Shown: piece by piece, positions 16,554-24,367 of the stretch
Numbering within the stretch: position 1 is the stretch's first letter
Layout of the letters: every line of letters starts with the position of its first letter
From: an uncultured Holophagaceae bacterium
GTDB taxonomy: Bacteria; Acidobacteriota; Holophagae; Holophagales; Holophagaceae
NCBI GenBank assembly: GCA_903839205.1
Contig: CAIMBM010000236.1
Coordinates: 1-36,665 of the forward strand
DNA length: 36,665 nucleotides
Reading direction: 5' to 3'
Made by a program: the position numbers and the translations under genes
The notes under the pieces: generated by a model
What the model saw: only the letters and a program-made list of their open reading frames with translations
What the model was told of the DNA's origin: nothing
Database searches by the model: none

Positions 16554-18275
16554 TCAGATCAACGCCAGCAGGCCGACCAGGTAGAAGCTCAGGTCCACGC
16601 TGAGCTCGAAGCGGTGCCTGCCGGTGGTGAAGCGCTCGTGGTACAGCCAGAGGTAGAGCATCGGATAGGCGGCGCAGAGGACCAGCACCAGGGCCACGGC
16701 CATGGGGTGGCCCTGGCTCCGGTTGTCATAGGTGGACCAGAGGGTGCCCACCAGCAGGGTGCCCAGCAGCCCGAGCAGCACGACCTTGGTGGCCCGCTTG
16801 CCCAGGAAGATCGGGAGGGTCTCCTTCCCCACGATCTGGTCGTTCTGCATGTCCCGGATCTCGTAGATCACCGTGCGGACAAAGCTGAGGACCCCCACCA
16901 GGAAGATGGCCGAGAAGGCCCGCAGGTCCCAGTTCCGCCCGGCCTGCCAGATCGGCATGATGACCACCACGGTGGTCAGGGCCAGGGCCACGACCAGGTC
17001 TTTGGAGCCCGGGATGCTGCGCAGGCTGAAGACCCGACCCCCGACCGGGAAGCGCCGCTTGTAGGCGGCGCCTACCAGCGAGGCGCCAACCACGACGCCG
17101 AAAGCCCTCGCCCCGAGGCTGGCGGCCAGCCCGAGGGTGATCAGGGTGGCCGCAAGGGCCGACATCAGCAGGATCCTGCAGTTGCGCTCGAGAAAGCGGG
17201 CCCGGGCCGGGCCCTTGGCGCCCAGGCCCAGCGGATCGAGGAAGGGGCTCAGCAGGTACATGCCCAGCACGTAGGAGGCCGTCAGCAGTGGATAGCGCCA
17301 CCCCGTGGGCAGGCCCAGCCAGTGGTGCACGCCCAGGGTCGCGAGGCCTCCGCCCGCGGCCAGCAGCGACGAACTCCCGAAGGCGGCCCGGAGGAAGCTG
17401 CGCCAGCGGCTGGGGCCGTCGCCCAACTGTTCAAGCACATCCACCACTTCGTCCACCAGCCAGGTGGGCGTGGAGGCGCCCGCCAGCACCCCCACCGTCT
17501 CCCGGCCGGTGAATCCCGCCAGGTCCATTTCCGCGGCGGTCTCCACGTACTGCACCGGTTTCCCGTAGTGGTGGGCCAACTCGGCCAGGTGCTTGGTGTT
17601 GCTGGAGGCCTTGCCGCCGACGACGATCACCGTGTCCACGGTCCTGGCCAGTTCCCGGGCCTCGTCCTGGCGCATCCAGGTGTCCTCGCAGATGGTGTTC
17701 TCGAAGATCGCCTCCCCGGCCCGGGTCCGGAGGTAGTCGGTGATGGCCTGGTAGTCCTTCACGGTGAAGGTGGTCTGCGCCACCACCAGCACCTTCCGGA
17801 GCTGCTCCGCCGTGAGGGCCTCGGCCTCGGCCATGTTCGAGACGATGATGGAGCCGCTGTCGGCGAAGCTCCGGTGCGCCACGCTCTCCGCATGGCCGTG
17901 GCTGCCCAGGATCACGGTGAAGTAGCCCTTGGGGCTCCACTTCTTGATCTTGTTGTGGACCTTGGCCACTTCGGGACAGGTGGCGTTCACGATCCTCAGC
18001 TCGCCCTTGACCTGGCGCTCCCGGAGGCCGCGGAGGTCCTGGATGGGGATGCCGTGGGCGCGGATCACCACGGTGCCGTTCTGAACCTGCTCCGGCGCCT
18101 CCGCCACGGCCACGCCCCGCTGGCGGATCAGTTCCAGGGCCTGGGGGTTGTGGATGAGGGGTCCCAGGGTCTGCACGGTGCGCCCGTCGTTGCGCACGGA
18201 GGCCTCAAGCACGGCGTCCATGGCGCGCTTCACGCCCCAGCAGAACCCCGCAGTCTTGGCGACGATGACCTTCAT
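16554..18275 (-). CDS. ispH: IspH (HMBPP reductase) fused to a UbiA-like membrane domain
   Basis: A 573-residue two-part protein. Residues 1-288 are a complete IspH, the iron-sulfur enzyme that makes IPP and DMAPP in the last step of the MEP pathway: cluster cysteines Cys12, Cys100 and Cys196, substrate histidines 42, 74 and 128, Glu130 and the SSNTK motif ending near residue 228. Residues about 295-573 hold 7-9 membrane helices resembling UbiA prenyltransferases: IPGSKD at 421-426 and YEIRDMQND with Asp475/Asp479 in the second Asp-rich loop. The first Asp-rich loop is not evident; the matching stretch reads SPFLDPLG (343-350), so prenyl transfer by this domain is uncertain. The frame is continuous, with no internal start needed. 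The ATG has GGGGAG three bases upstream. Confidence 0.9.
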   Translation of the reverse strand: MKVIVAKTAGFCWGVKRAMDAVLEASVRNDGRTVQTLGPLIHNPQALELIRQRGVAVAEAPEQVQNGTVVIRAHGIPIQDLRGLRERQVKGELRIVNATCPEVAKVHNKIKKWSPKGYFTVILGSHGHAESVAHRSFADSGSIIVSNMAEAEALTAEQLRKVLVVAQTTFTVKDYQAITDYLRTRAGEAIFENTICEDTWMRQDEARELARTVDTVIVVGGKASSNTKHLAELAHHYGKPVQYVETAAEMDLAGFTGRETVGVLAGASTPTWLVDEVVDVLEQLGDGPSRWRSFLRAAFGSSSLLAAGGGLATLGVHHWLGLPTGWRYPLLTASYVLGMYLLSPFLDPLGLGAKGPARARFLERNCRILLMSALAATLITLGLAASLGARAFGVVVGASLVGAAYKRRFPVGGRVFSLRSIPGSKDLVVALALTTVVVIMPIWQAGRNWDLRAFSAIFLVGVLSFVRTVIYEIRDMQNDQIVGKETLPIFLGKRATKVVLLGLLGTLLVGTLWSTYDNRSQGHPMAVALVLVLCAAYPMLYLWLYHERFTTGRHRFELSVDLSFYLVGLLALI

Positions 18276-18289
18276 GAACTCCCCGCAAT

Positions 18290-18320
18290 CCTGACCTGGT
18301 TGGTCAGGTTATCCATCATA
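18290..18320 (-). promoter_or_regulatory. ispH leader: inverted repeat next to a TATGAT -10-like hexamer
   Basis: CCTGACC (18290-18296) and GGTCAGG (18302-18308) form a 7-bp inverted repeat with loop TGGTT. On the minus strand TATGAT (18320-18315) lies immediately upstream, so the repeat would overlap the transcription start of ispH, a usual operator position. No clear -35 is visible. Confidence 0.4.
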
Positions 18321-18334
18321 GCGCCGGCGGGAAG

Positions 18335-18775
18335 TCAGAGGGAGCAGCGTTCCATCAGTTCGCGGTCCGCGGCGGGCAGGCCCGCCAGCCAGGTGGACTC
18401 CTCGCCTGGTTCCGGCAGGACGTGCCCGTACTCGGCCATCTGGCCGGGCGGCAGCTCCGCGAGGTAGGCCCAGACTCGGTTGGGGGCGATGGCCCCGGCG
18501 CTGGCCACCTCGGCCACCAGCTCCTGGAGCAGCTGCCGCCTCCGCTCGGGGGTCCGGCCGGCCCTGATATGGCCGTGCACGAACAGGTGGTCCCCCCGCA
18601 GGGGGGCACCGCCCACGAAATGATCCCCTGCGGGCACCTCCGTGAAGATGACCTGGGCGAAGAATGCCTGGGCGCCGGTCACCCGGTGGTGCACCTGGGT
18701 GATGCCCTGGGCGATGCGCTGTTTCTGCTCGGCGGACAGCAGGCCGGCTGCGGCCATGACCCGGTAGGTTGGCAT
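18335..18775 (-). CDS. Tautomerase-superfamily protein, cis-CaaD/Cg10062-like
   Basis: A 146-residue protein of the tautomerase superfamily, closest by eye to cis-3-chloroacrylic acid dehalogenase (cis-CaaD) and Cg10062. After removal of Met1 it begins with the catalytic Pro1. In the same numbering all six residues known to matter in cis-CaaD are in place: Pro1, His28, Arg70, Arg73, Tyr103 and Glu114. The blocks FFAQVIFTEVPAG, LFVHGHIRAGR and QMAEYG also align. Possible activities are hydration of 3-halo- or acetylenic acrylates or simple keto-enol tautomerisation of an unknown natural substrate. AGGGAG precedes the ATG. It lies downstream of ybaK on the same strand, 84 bases away. Confidence 0.88.
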   Translation of the reverse strand: MPTYRVMAAAGLLSAEQKQRIAQGITQVHHRVTGAQAFFAQVIFTEVPAGDHFVGGAPLRGDHLFVHGHIRAGRTPERRRQLLQELVAEVASAGAIAPNRVWAYLAELPPGQMAEYGHVLPEPGEESTWLAGLPAADRELMERCSL

Positions 18776-18859
18776 GATGGTCTCCCTGGAGGACGGAACG
18801 GTCTCTGCTGCAGAATGGGATGCCCCGGCAGGGACTCCGGTGACGGGTCCTCGGGTGCT

Positions 18860-19318
18860 CTATTCGGCGGAGAGGTCCACGATGCGTCCGCCGGTGATCT
18901 CGGCCAGCACGGCGAAGGTGAGGGGCACCCCGGTGGCATCCGTGCCCGCCGCCGGATAGATGGTGGGGTAGAGCCCCAGGTCCTGGTCGAGGAGGATCGC
19001 CACGCCCTCCAGGGCAAAGGGGCAGACCCCGCCCGGGCGGTAGCCCGTGACCCGCTCCGTCTCGTCCGCATCGGTCATGGAGACCCGGGAGCCGATCACC
19101 CGCTTCAGTGCCGAGGAGGAGAGGCGCTTGTCGCCGGGACAGACCACCAGGTGGAAGCCGCCGGCCCTGTCTTTGAACAGGAGGGACTTGGCGATCCTCG
19201 CGGTGGCGACGCCGATGCGCCGGGCCGCAAGTTCAGCGGTGGGTGTGCTGCCGGGCTCGAACTCCAGTGCCACGAGGGCATGGGCTTCGAGGATGGCCTG
19301 TACCTTGGCCGGAATCAT
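18860..19318 (-). CDS. ybaK: YbaK/EbsC-family aminoacyl-tRNA deacylase
   Basis: A 152-residue free-standing editing-domain protein of the YbaK/ProX superfamily, which hydrolyses misacylated tRNA (for example Cys- or Ala-tRNA-Pro). The conserved lysine region IAKSLLFKD, LVVCPGDKRL and the GYRPGGVCPF loop are present; size is normal. The start ATG at 19318 has no Shine-Dalgarno but has TAGGAT exactly 6 nt upstream, consistent with a leaderless transcript. The dodecin gene lies upstream on the same strand, 67 bases away. The exact tRNA specificity cannot be deduced. Confidence 0.9.
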   Translation of the reverse strand: MIPAKVQAILEAHALVALEFEPGSTPTAELAARRIGVATARIAKSLLFKDRAGGFHLVVCPGDKRLSSSALKRVIGSRVSMTDADETERVTGYRPGGVCPFALEGVAILLDQDLGLYPTIYPAAGTDATGVPLTFAVLAEITGGRIVDLSAE

Positions 19319-19324
19319 GCTTGG

Positions 19325-19330
19325 ATCCTA
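19325..19330 (-). promoter_or_regulatory. Candidate leaderless -10 element (TAGGAT) of ybaK
   Basis: TAGGAT on the minus strand is separated from the ybaK ATG by only six bases (CCAAGC), with no ribosome-binding site between, so transcription would begin at or next to the start codon. Confidence 0.45.
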
Positions 19331-19385
19331 GCGAAGAAAGAGAGGCCCGGAGGCTTCCCGGGTCCAGGGTCGCCCCCGTGATCCC

Positions 19386-19586
19386 CTAGAGCTTGAATCC
19401 GATCTGGATCGTCACCTGGTATTCGGCGACCTCCCCGCCATGGATGCGGCCGCGGATTTCCTTCACCTCGAACCACTCCATGTGCTGGATGGTCTTGCCC
19501 GCCTCGGCCACGGCCTGCTTGATGGCATCCGAGGAACTCACCGGCGAGGTCCCCACGATTTCGATCTTCTTGTGCACGCCTGGCAT
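19386..19586 (-). CDS. Dodecin family flavin-binding protein
   Basis: A 66-residue dodecin. These small proteins form hollow dodecamers that store or buffer flavin (FMN or riboflavin). Family features are KKIEIVGTSPVSSSDAIKQAV, the tryptophan-bearing HMEWFEVKEIRG strand that stacks on flavin, and the C-terminal EYQVTIQIGFKL strand. The frame is open ten codons further upstream, but the ATG at 19586 gives the normal length and has GGGAGC five bases upstream. That Shine-Dalgarno lies in the second arm of a perfect inverted repeat, listed separately. It is divergent from ppc. Confidence 0.92.
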   Translation of the reverse strand: MPGVHKKIEIVGTSPVSSSDAIKQAVAEAGKTIQHMEWFEVKEIRGRIHGGEVAEYQVTIQIGFKL

Positions 19587-19591
19587 GGTTA

Positions 19592-19611
19592 GCTCCCTGG
19601 TTTCAGGGAGC
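19592..19611 (-). promoter_or_regulatory. Inverted repeat overlapping the dodecin ribosome-binding site
   Basis: GCTCCCTG and CAGGGAGC (8-bp perfect arms, 4-base loop) lie just upstream of the dodecin ATG, and the arm nearer the gene contains its GGGAG. If both arms are transcribed the site would be sequestered. A TATGAT hexamer directly upstream (19617-19612) would instead start transcription inside the repeat and make it an operator. Confidence 0.5.
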
Positions 19612-19743
19612 ATCATAACCCTAGAGGACTGTTCCCGAGTGAATTCGCTGGCTCCCCCCAGTTCCGCGGGAATTGCCGGGACCCGGACCCCTGGATTCCC
19701 TTACCCTGAGTTCAGCTCGCCGCCGCTCCCCAGGAACTCTCCC

Positions 19744-22494
19744 ATGGACTCAGCCCAACCCGACAAGGATCTGCCTCTGAAGGAGGACATCCGCCTGCTC
19801 GGACGGCTGCTGGGTGACACGGTGCGGGAGCAGGAGGGCGAGGACACCTTCCTGCTCATCGAGCGGATCCGGCAGAGTTCCGTGCGCTTCCACCGCGCCC
19901 AGGACCCCGGGGCCAGGGAGGACCTGAAGAACATCCTCAAGGACCTCAGCCCCGGCCGCGCCATCCTGGTGATCCGCGCCTTCAGCTACTTCTCCCAGCT
20001 GGCCAATCTGGCCGAGGATCAGCACCACACGCGGCGGTCCCGGGCCCACCGCATGGGGGAGGATCCCCCCCGGCCCAGTTCCCTGGGCCACGCCCTGGCC
20101 CAGGCCGGCGAGGCGGGGCTCGGGGGCCCCGACCTGCGGGCGTTCTTCGACAGCGCCCAGGTCCGGCCCGTGCTCACCGCCCACCCCACCGAAGTGCACC
20201 GCAAGAGCATCCTCCACGCCCAGATGCAGATCGCCCGCCTGCTGGACGAGCGGGATCGCATCGCCTCGACGCCCCGGGAAACTGCCCTGCGGGACGAGCA
20301 CCTCGAGCGCCAGGTGCTGCTGCTGTGGCAGACCCGCATGTTGAGGCCCTACCGGCCTTCGGTGACGGACGAGGTGGCCAGCGCCCTTTCCTATTTCGAC
20401 CGCACCTTCCTGCGGGAGATTCCGGCCCTCTATGCGGACCTCGAAGACCGGCTCGGGCAGGATCCGACTCTGGGTGATGTAGAACTTCCGCCCTTCTTCC
20501 AGGTGGGCAGCTGGATCGGAGGAGACCGGGATGGCCATCCCCTGGTCACCGCCGAGGTGCTGGAGCGGACCCTCCACATGCAGTCCCGGGCCATTCTCGA
20601 CTTTCTGTTGAAGGAGCTCCTGGCCCTGGCCGAGGAGCTCTCGCTCAGCCTTCTGGTGTCGCGCGCTTCCCAGGAAGTGCTCGACCTGGCGGAACGGTCC
20701 CCGGACCAGTCGCTGCAGCGGGCGGATGAGGCCTACCGCCGGGCCCTCAACTTCATGTACCTGCGGCTCTCCGCCACCCACAAGCACCTGTTCCATCCAG
20801 ACCCTGCCGCCCCTCCCGGGCCCGCGGAGCCCTACCCCTCGCCGGTCGAGTTGAAGGCGGACCTGGATGCCCTGGACCGCTCCCTGCGGGCCCACGGGGG
20901 GCGGCGGCTGGCCCGGGGTCGCCTGCGGGATCTGCGGCGAGCGGTCTCGGTGTTCGGCTTCCATCTGGCCCCCCTGGATCTGCGGCAGAACTCCGAGGTC
21001 CATGGCCGGGTGGTGGCCGAGTTGCTGGAGGCCGTGCGGCCCGGCACGGCTTATCTCGACCTGGACGAAGCACAGAAAGTCCGCCTCCTGGCCGCCGAGC
21101 TCGAGAGCCCGCGCCCTCTCGCCTCGCCCTTTCTCACCTACAGCGACGAAACCCGCGACGAGCTGACCCTCTTCCGCATGGCCGCGAAGGCCCATCGCCG
21201 CCTGGGCATCGAGGCACTGCCCAGCTGCATTGTCAGCCACACGGAAGCCGTCTCCGACCTGCTCGAGGCGGCCGTGATGCTGCGGGAGGCCGGGATCCTG
21301 CGTCCGGCCGAAGGCCGGCTGGACCTGAACATCATCCCGCTCTTCGAAACCATCCCGGACCTCCAGCGCTCCGGGGACATCCTGGAGGAACTCCTGGACC
21401 TGCCCATCTACCGCCGCCTGCTGGACAGCCGCGGCGGCGTGCAGGAAGTGATGGTCGGCTATTCCGACAGCAACAAGGACGGCGGCTTCCTCACCTCCCT
21501 GTGGGAACTCTACAAGGCGGAGCTGCGGCTGGTGGAGGTGGCGAAGCGGCATGGGCTGCGCCTGCGGCTCTTCCATGGCCGGGGCGGGTCCGTCGGCCGG
21601 GGGGGCGGCCCCAGCTACGAGGCCATCCTGGCCCAGCCCCCAGGCACCGTCCAGGGCCAGATCCGCCTCACGGAGCAGGGTGAGGTGATCGCCGCCAAAT
21701 ACGGCCACCCGGCCGTGGGCCGCCGCAACCTGGAAGTGCTGGTGGCGGCCACCCTCTCGGCCAGCCTGCCGCACCGGGGGGAGGCGGCCGGGGAACCGGC
21801 CTTCCTGGAGGCCATGGACACCCTTTCCAGGGAGGCCTGCAGGGCCTATCAGGACCTCGTCTACGGGACTGAAGGCTTCGAAAGCTACTTCTGGGAGTCC
21901 ACCCCCATCGCCGAGATCGCCCAGCTCAACATCGGCTCCCGGCCCGCCAGCCGGAAGGGCGGACGGGCCATCACCGACCTCCGTGCCATCCCCTGGGTCT
22001 TCAGCTGGAGCCAGTGCCGAGTGATGCTGCCCGGCTGGTACGGCGTGGGTTCGGCGGTCCGCGCTTTCCGGAGCGAGCGGGGCGAGGCTGGCCTGGCCCT
22101 CCTGAGGGAGATGTACGTCGGCTGGCCCTATTTCCGCAGCCTGGTCTCCATGATGGACATGGTGCTCGCCAAGGTGGACCTGGCCATCGCCTCCCGCTAC
22201 GCCGACCTCGTGGAAGATCCGGCCCTGAAGGATCGGATCTTCGGGCGCATCAGGGAGGAGTGCGAAGCCTCCATCCTGGCCCTGAAGGCCATCACCGGCA
22301 GGGAAGTCCTGCTCGAGGACAACCCCGCCCTGAAGCGCTCCATCCAGCATCGTTTCCCCTACATGGATCCCATCAATCACCTCCAGGTGGAACTGCTGCG
22401 CCGCTACCGGGCCGGGGATCCGGATGCCCGGATCCAGCGCGGGATCCTGCTCTCCATCAACGGCGTCGCCGCAGGCTTGCGCAACAGCGGGTGA
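19744..22494 (+). CDS. ppc: Phosphoenolpyruvate carboxylase
   Basis: A 916-residue bacterial PEP carboxylase, which fixes bicarbonate onto PEP to make oxaloacetate and refill the TCA cycle. Key motifs are TAHPTE at 145-150 (catalytic His147), GSWIGGDRDGHP, the VGYSDSNKDGG loop, FHGRGGSVGRGGGP with the catalytic arginine and glycine loop, and the C-terminal SINGVAAGLRNSG ending with the conserved Asn-x-Gly. The frame extends upstream across the divergent dodecin gene, but the ATG at 19744 fits the family N-terminus and has AGGAA upstream. A TACCCT -10-like hexamer lies about 38 bases before the start. Followed by an RsbW-like gene on the same strand. Confidence 0.97.
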   Translation: MDSAQPDKDLPLKEDIRLLGRLLGDTVREQEGEDTFLLIERIRQSSVRFHRAQDPGAREDLKNILKDLSPGRAILVIRAFSYFSQLANLAEDQHHTRRSRAHRMGEDPPRPSSLGHALAQAGEAGLGGPDLRAFFDSAQVRPVLTAHPTEVHRKSILHAQMQIARLLDERDRIASTPRETALRDEHLERQVLLLWQTRMLRPYRPSVTDEVASALSYFDRTFLREIPALYADLEDRLGQDPTLGDVELPPFFQVGSWIGGDRDGHPLVTAEVLERTLHMQSRAILDFLLKELLALAEELSLSLLVSRASQEVLDLAERSPDQSLQRADEAYRRALNFMYLRLSATHKHLFHPDPAAPPGPAEPYPSPVELKADLDALDRSLRAHGGRRLARGRLRDLRRAVSVFGFHLAPLDLRQNSEVHGRVVAELLEAVRPGTAYLDLDEAQKVRLLAAELESPRPLASPFLTYSDETRDELTLFRMAAKAHRRLGIEALPSCIVSHTEAVSDLLEAAVMLREAGILRPAEGRLDLNIIPLFETIPDLQRSGDILEELLDLPIYRRLLDSRGGVQEVMVGYSDSNKDGGFLTSLWELYKAELRLVEVAKRHGLRLRLFHGRGGSVGRGGGPSYEAILAQPPGTVQGQIRLTEQGEVIAAKYGHPAVGRRNLEVLVAATLSASLPHRGEAAGEPAFLEAMDTLSREACRAYQDLVYGTEGFESYFWESTPIAEIAQLNIGSRPASRKGGRAITDLRAIPWVFSWSQCRVMLPGWYGVGSAVRAFRSERGEAGLALLREMYVGWPYFRSLVSMMDMVLAKVDLAIASRYADLVEDPALKDRIFGRIREECEASILALKAITGREVLLEDNPALKRSIQHRFPYMDPINHLQVELLRRYRAGDPDARIQRGILLSINGVAAGLRNSG

Positions 22495-22593
22495 ACCGGC
22501 CCGGATGGTTCGCAGAAAACCACTGGCTAGGCCTCCTGGATTCCAAGTACCTTGGACGTGGCTCTTTTGATCACTGAAAGGGAAGTCTCGTCC

Positions 22594-23034
22594 ATGGCCC
22601 ACCCTGCCCTCCTGCCGGTCGTCCTCACGTGCAACACGGACCTGCGTTTCATCGACCTGATCCAGGTGGTGGGTGCCGAGTTCCTCAAGCACCTCAGCTT
22701 CAGCCAGGAGGATGGAGAACGCCTCTGGCTGGCGATCCAGGAGGGCATCGCCAATGCCATGCGGCACGGCAACCAGCTCCAGAAGGACAAGCCCGTGACG
22801 GTCACCTTCACCCCCCGGGCGGACCGTTTCGAGATCCGCATCGAGGATCGGGGCCCGGGTATTGACCTGGACACCCTGGCGGATCCGAACCTGCCGGAGA
22901 ACCTGCTGAAGCCCGGGGGCCGTGGGGTCTACTTCATGCGCCAGGTGATGGACGAGGTCCACATGGAGTGCGCGCCGGGCGGCTCGACACTGGTGCTCGT
23001 GAAGGCCCGCAAGGTGCGCGAGCCCCATTCGTGA
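22594..23034 (+). CDS. RsbW-like ATP-binding protein (anti-sigma-factor/serine-kinase type HATPase)
   Basis: A 146-residue single-domain HATPase_c_2 protein. The N-box is AIQEGIANAMRHGN, the G1 box IEDRGPGID and the G2 box GGRGVYFMRQVMDEV. This matches RsbW/SpoIIAB-type serine kinases that bind sigma factors or phosphorylate STAS antagonists. No STAS or sigma-factor gene is in view, so its partner is unknown. I start it at ATG 22594 (MAHPALLP); a TTG at 22552 is a weaker option. Its stop overlaps the GTG start of the next gene (GTGA), so the two are probably translated together. Confidence 0.86.
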   Translation: MAHPALLPVVLTCNTDLRFIDLIQVVGAEFLKHLSFSQEDGERLWLAIQEGIANAMRHGNQLQKDKPVTVTFTPRADRFEIRIEDRGPGIDLDTLADPNLPENLLKPGGRGVYFMRQVMDEVHMECAPGGSTLVLVKARKVREPHS

Positions 23035-23654
23035 ATCCTGCCCAGTGGCGCCGCCGGGCCCTCTGGCTGTCCGGACTGACCATCGCCTACAACCTGATCG
23101 AGGGTCTCGTGTCCATGGCCTTCGGCTGGACCGACGACTCCATCGCCCTCTTCGGGTTCGGGGCCGACAGCTTCATCGAGGTGGCCTCGGCCCTGCTGGT
23201 GCTGTGGAAGCTGCTGGACCACGGCAGCCTCGAGCGCGAACGCAAGGCCACCCGTGGCATCGGGCAGCTCTTCCTCTTCCTGGCCGCTGGGATCGCCGGG
23301 GGCGCCATCCCGCAGCTCATCGCCCGGCGCCACCCACCCACTTCGATGCCGGGGCTGGTCATTTCCGCCCTGTCCCTGGCCTTCATGGCCTACCTGTGGC
23401 GGGCCAAACTCCGGGCGGCCCAGGCCATGGACAGCGCCACCCTGCACGCGGACGCCACCTGCAGCCTGGCCTGCATCCAGCTTTCGGGAGTGCTCTTCAC
23501 TGGAAGCCTGGTATTCCTGCTCATCCCAGCCCTCTGGTGGATCGATGCCGCGGCGGCCCTGGGCCTGGCGTTCCTCATCGGGAGGGAAGGTTTCCAGATG
23601 CTCCGCGCCGCGCGAAGCGTAGGTTTCACTGGCGGCTGCGGGTGCCCCCCCTGA
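23031..23654 (+). CDS. Short CDF-type cation efflux membrane protein
   Basis: A 207-residue membrane protein resembling the transmembrane half of cation diffusion facilitators, with about six helices and without the cytoplasmic C-terminal metal-binding domain. Telling segments are YNLIEGLVSMAFGW, IALFGFGADSFIEVASALLVLW (Asp in the transport site; quoted here in part as GFGADSFIEVAS), LHADATCS on the fifth helix and WWIDAAAALGLAFLIGREG. Related short CDF proteins may move zinc, iron or other divalent metals. The GTG at 23031 is the start because it overlaps the upstream TGA. The stop abuts that of the convergent DUF190 gene. The C-terminal CGCP cysteines are notable. Confidence 0.82.
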   Translation: MNPAQWRRRALWLSGLTIAYNLIEGLVSMAFGWTDDSIALFGFGADSFIEVASALLVLWKLLDHGSLERERKATRGIGQLFLFLAAGIAGGAIPQLIARRHPPTSMPGLVISALSLAFMAYLWRAKLRAAQAMDSATLHADATCSLACIQLSGVLFTGSLVFLLIPALWWIDAAAALGLAFLIGREGFQMLRAARSVGFTGGCGCPP

Positions 23655-23978
23655 TCAGGACTTCGGCCCCTTGATCCAGCCGAATTCCACGGGCATTTTC
23701 GCGTAGAAGAGGGTGGCTTCCTCGGCCTGAACGAAGGTGAGGAATCGGTCCACCTCCTCCTCCGTGGCCAGGAATTCCACCACGACCGGCAGGCGCCCCG
23801 AAAGCTCGAAGAAATGGTCCTCCAGCAGGCCGTGGCGCCCGAAGCCCGCCATGGCCTTGAAGACGGAGCCGCCGTGGAACCCGAGACGGCGGGCCTGTTC
23901 CAGGAGCCACTCATAGACCAGGACATGGTGGATCTTCTTGTCTTCCTGGACGTAGAACCTCAGAGACATTCCGTTCAT
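23655..23978 (-). CDS. DUF190 protein, partner of the fluoride channel
   Basis: A 107-residue DUF190 protein with a PII-like ferredoxin fold. Family pieces visible are LRFYVQEDKKIHH, the GFHGGSVFKAMAGFG glycine-rich turn and LPVVVEFLATEEEVDRFL. DUF190 genes are widely found next to crcB/fluC and may regulate or modulate the channel; the biochemical role is not established. The ATG overlaps the fluC TGA (ATGA) and has GGGGGA four bases upstream, so it is the second gene of a fluoride-responsive operon. Confidence 0.9.
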   Translation of the reverse strand: MNGMSLRFYVQEDKKIHHVLVYEWLLEQARRLGFHGGSVFKAMAGFGRHGLLEDHFFELSGRLPVVVEFLATEEEVDRFLTFVQAEEATLFYAKMPVEFGWIKGPKS

Positions 23979-24367
23979 GGCGTCCCCCTAAGCAGGGTAT
24001 TCACTGTCAGCATGCCCAGCAACGTAAGTAATAACGATCCAATCAGGTGGGCCAAGACATGGGTCAGGGCCCAGGCATACTCCGCCCGGCTCATGAGGTT
24101 CACGGCCTCAGCAGAAAAGGTGGAGAAGGTCGTGAGTCCTCCCAGAAAGCCGGTGATGACCAGGAGGCGAAGGTCCGGCGAAAGGCCCGGATGGTGCGAG
24201 AAGAAGGCCACAGCCATCCCCACCAGGTAGCCGCCCGCCAGGTTGGAGGCCAGGGTGCCCATGGGGAGTGTGGGGAAGGTCGCGTTCAGGAAAATCCCCA
24301 GGCCCCAGCGCAGCCAAGCCCCCAGGGCCGCACCGACTCCCACCGCCAGAAAGGAATAGATAGCCAT
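23975..24367 (-). CDS. crcB: Fluoride channel Fluc/CrcB
   Basis: A 130-residue dual-topology fluoride ion channel with four transmembrane helices. It carries GAALGAWLRWGLG in helix 1, SNLAGGYLVG (the conserved Asn), and GFLGGLTTFSTFS, which holds the phenylalanine-threonine track and the central sodium site. Two copies assemble antiparallel to let fluoride leave the cytoplasm. The gene sits directly behind a fluoride riboswitch and overlaps the DUF190 gene by four bases. The ribosome-binding site GGAGG lies in the riboswitch expression platform. Confidence 0.96.
   Translation of the reverse strand: MAIYSFLAVGVGAALGAWLRWGLGIFLNATFPTLPMGTLASNLAGGYLVGMAVAFFSHHPGLSPDLRLLVITGFLGGLTTFSTFSAEAVNLMSRAEYAWALTHVLAHLIGSLLLTLLGMLTVNTLLRGTP

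Noticed and set aside
19750..23028. A 1092-codon open frame on the minus strand opposite ppc
   Set aside because: It is a shadow of high-GC codon use: Gly/His/Gln/Leu-rich composition without domain motifs, fully antisense to the well-supported ppc and RsbW-like genes.
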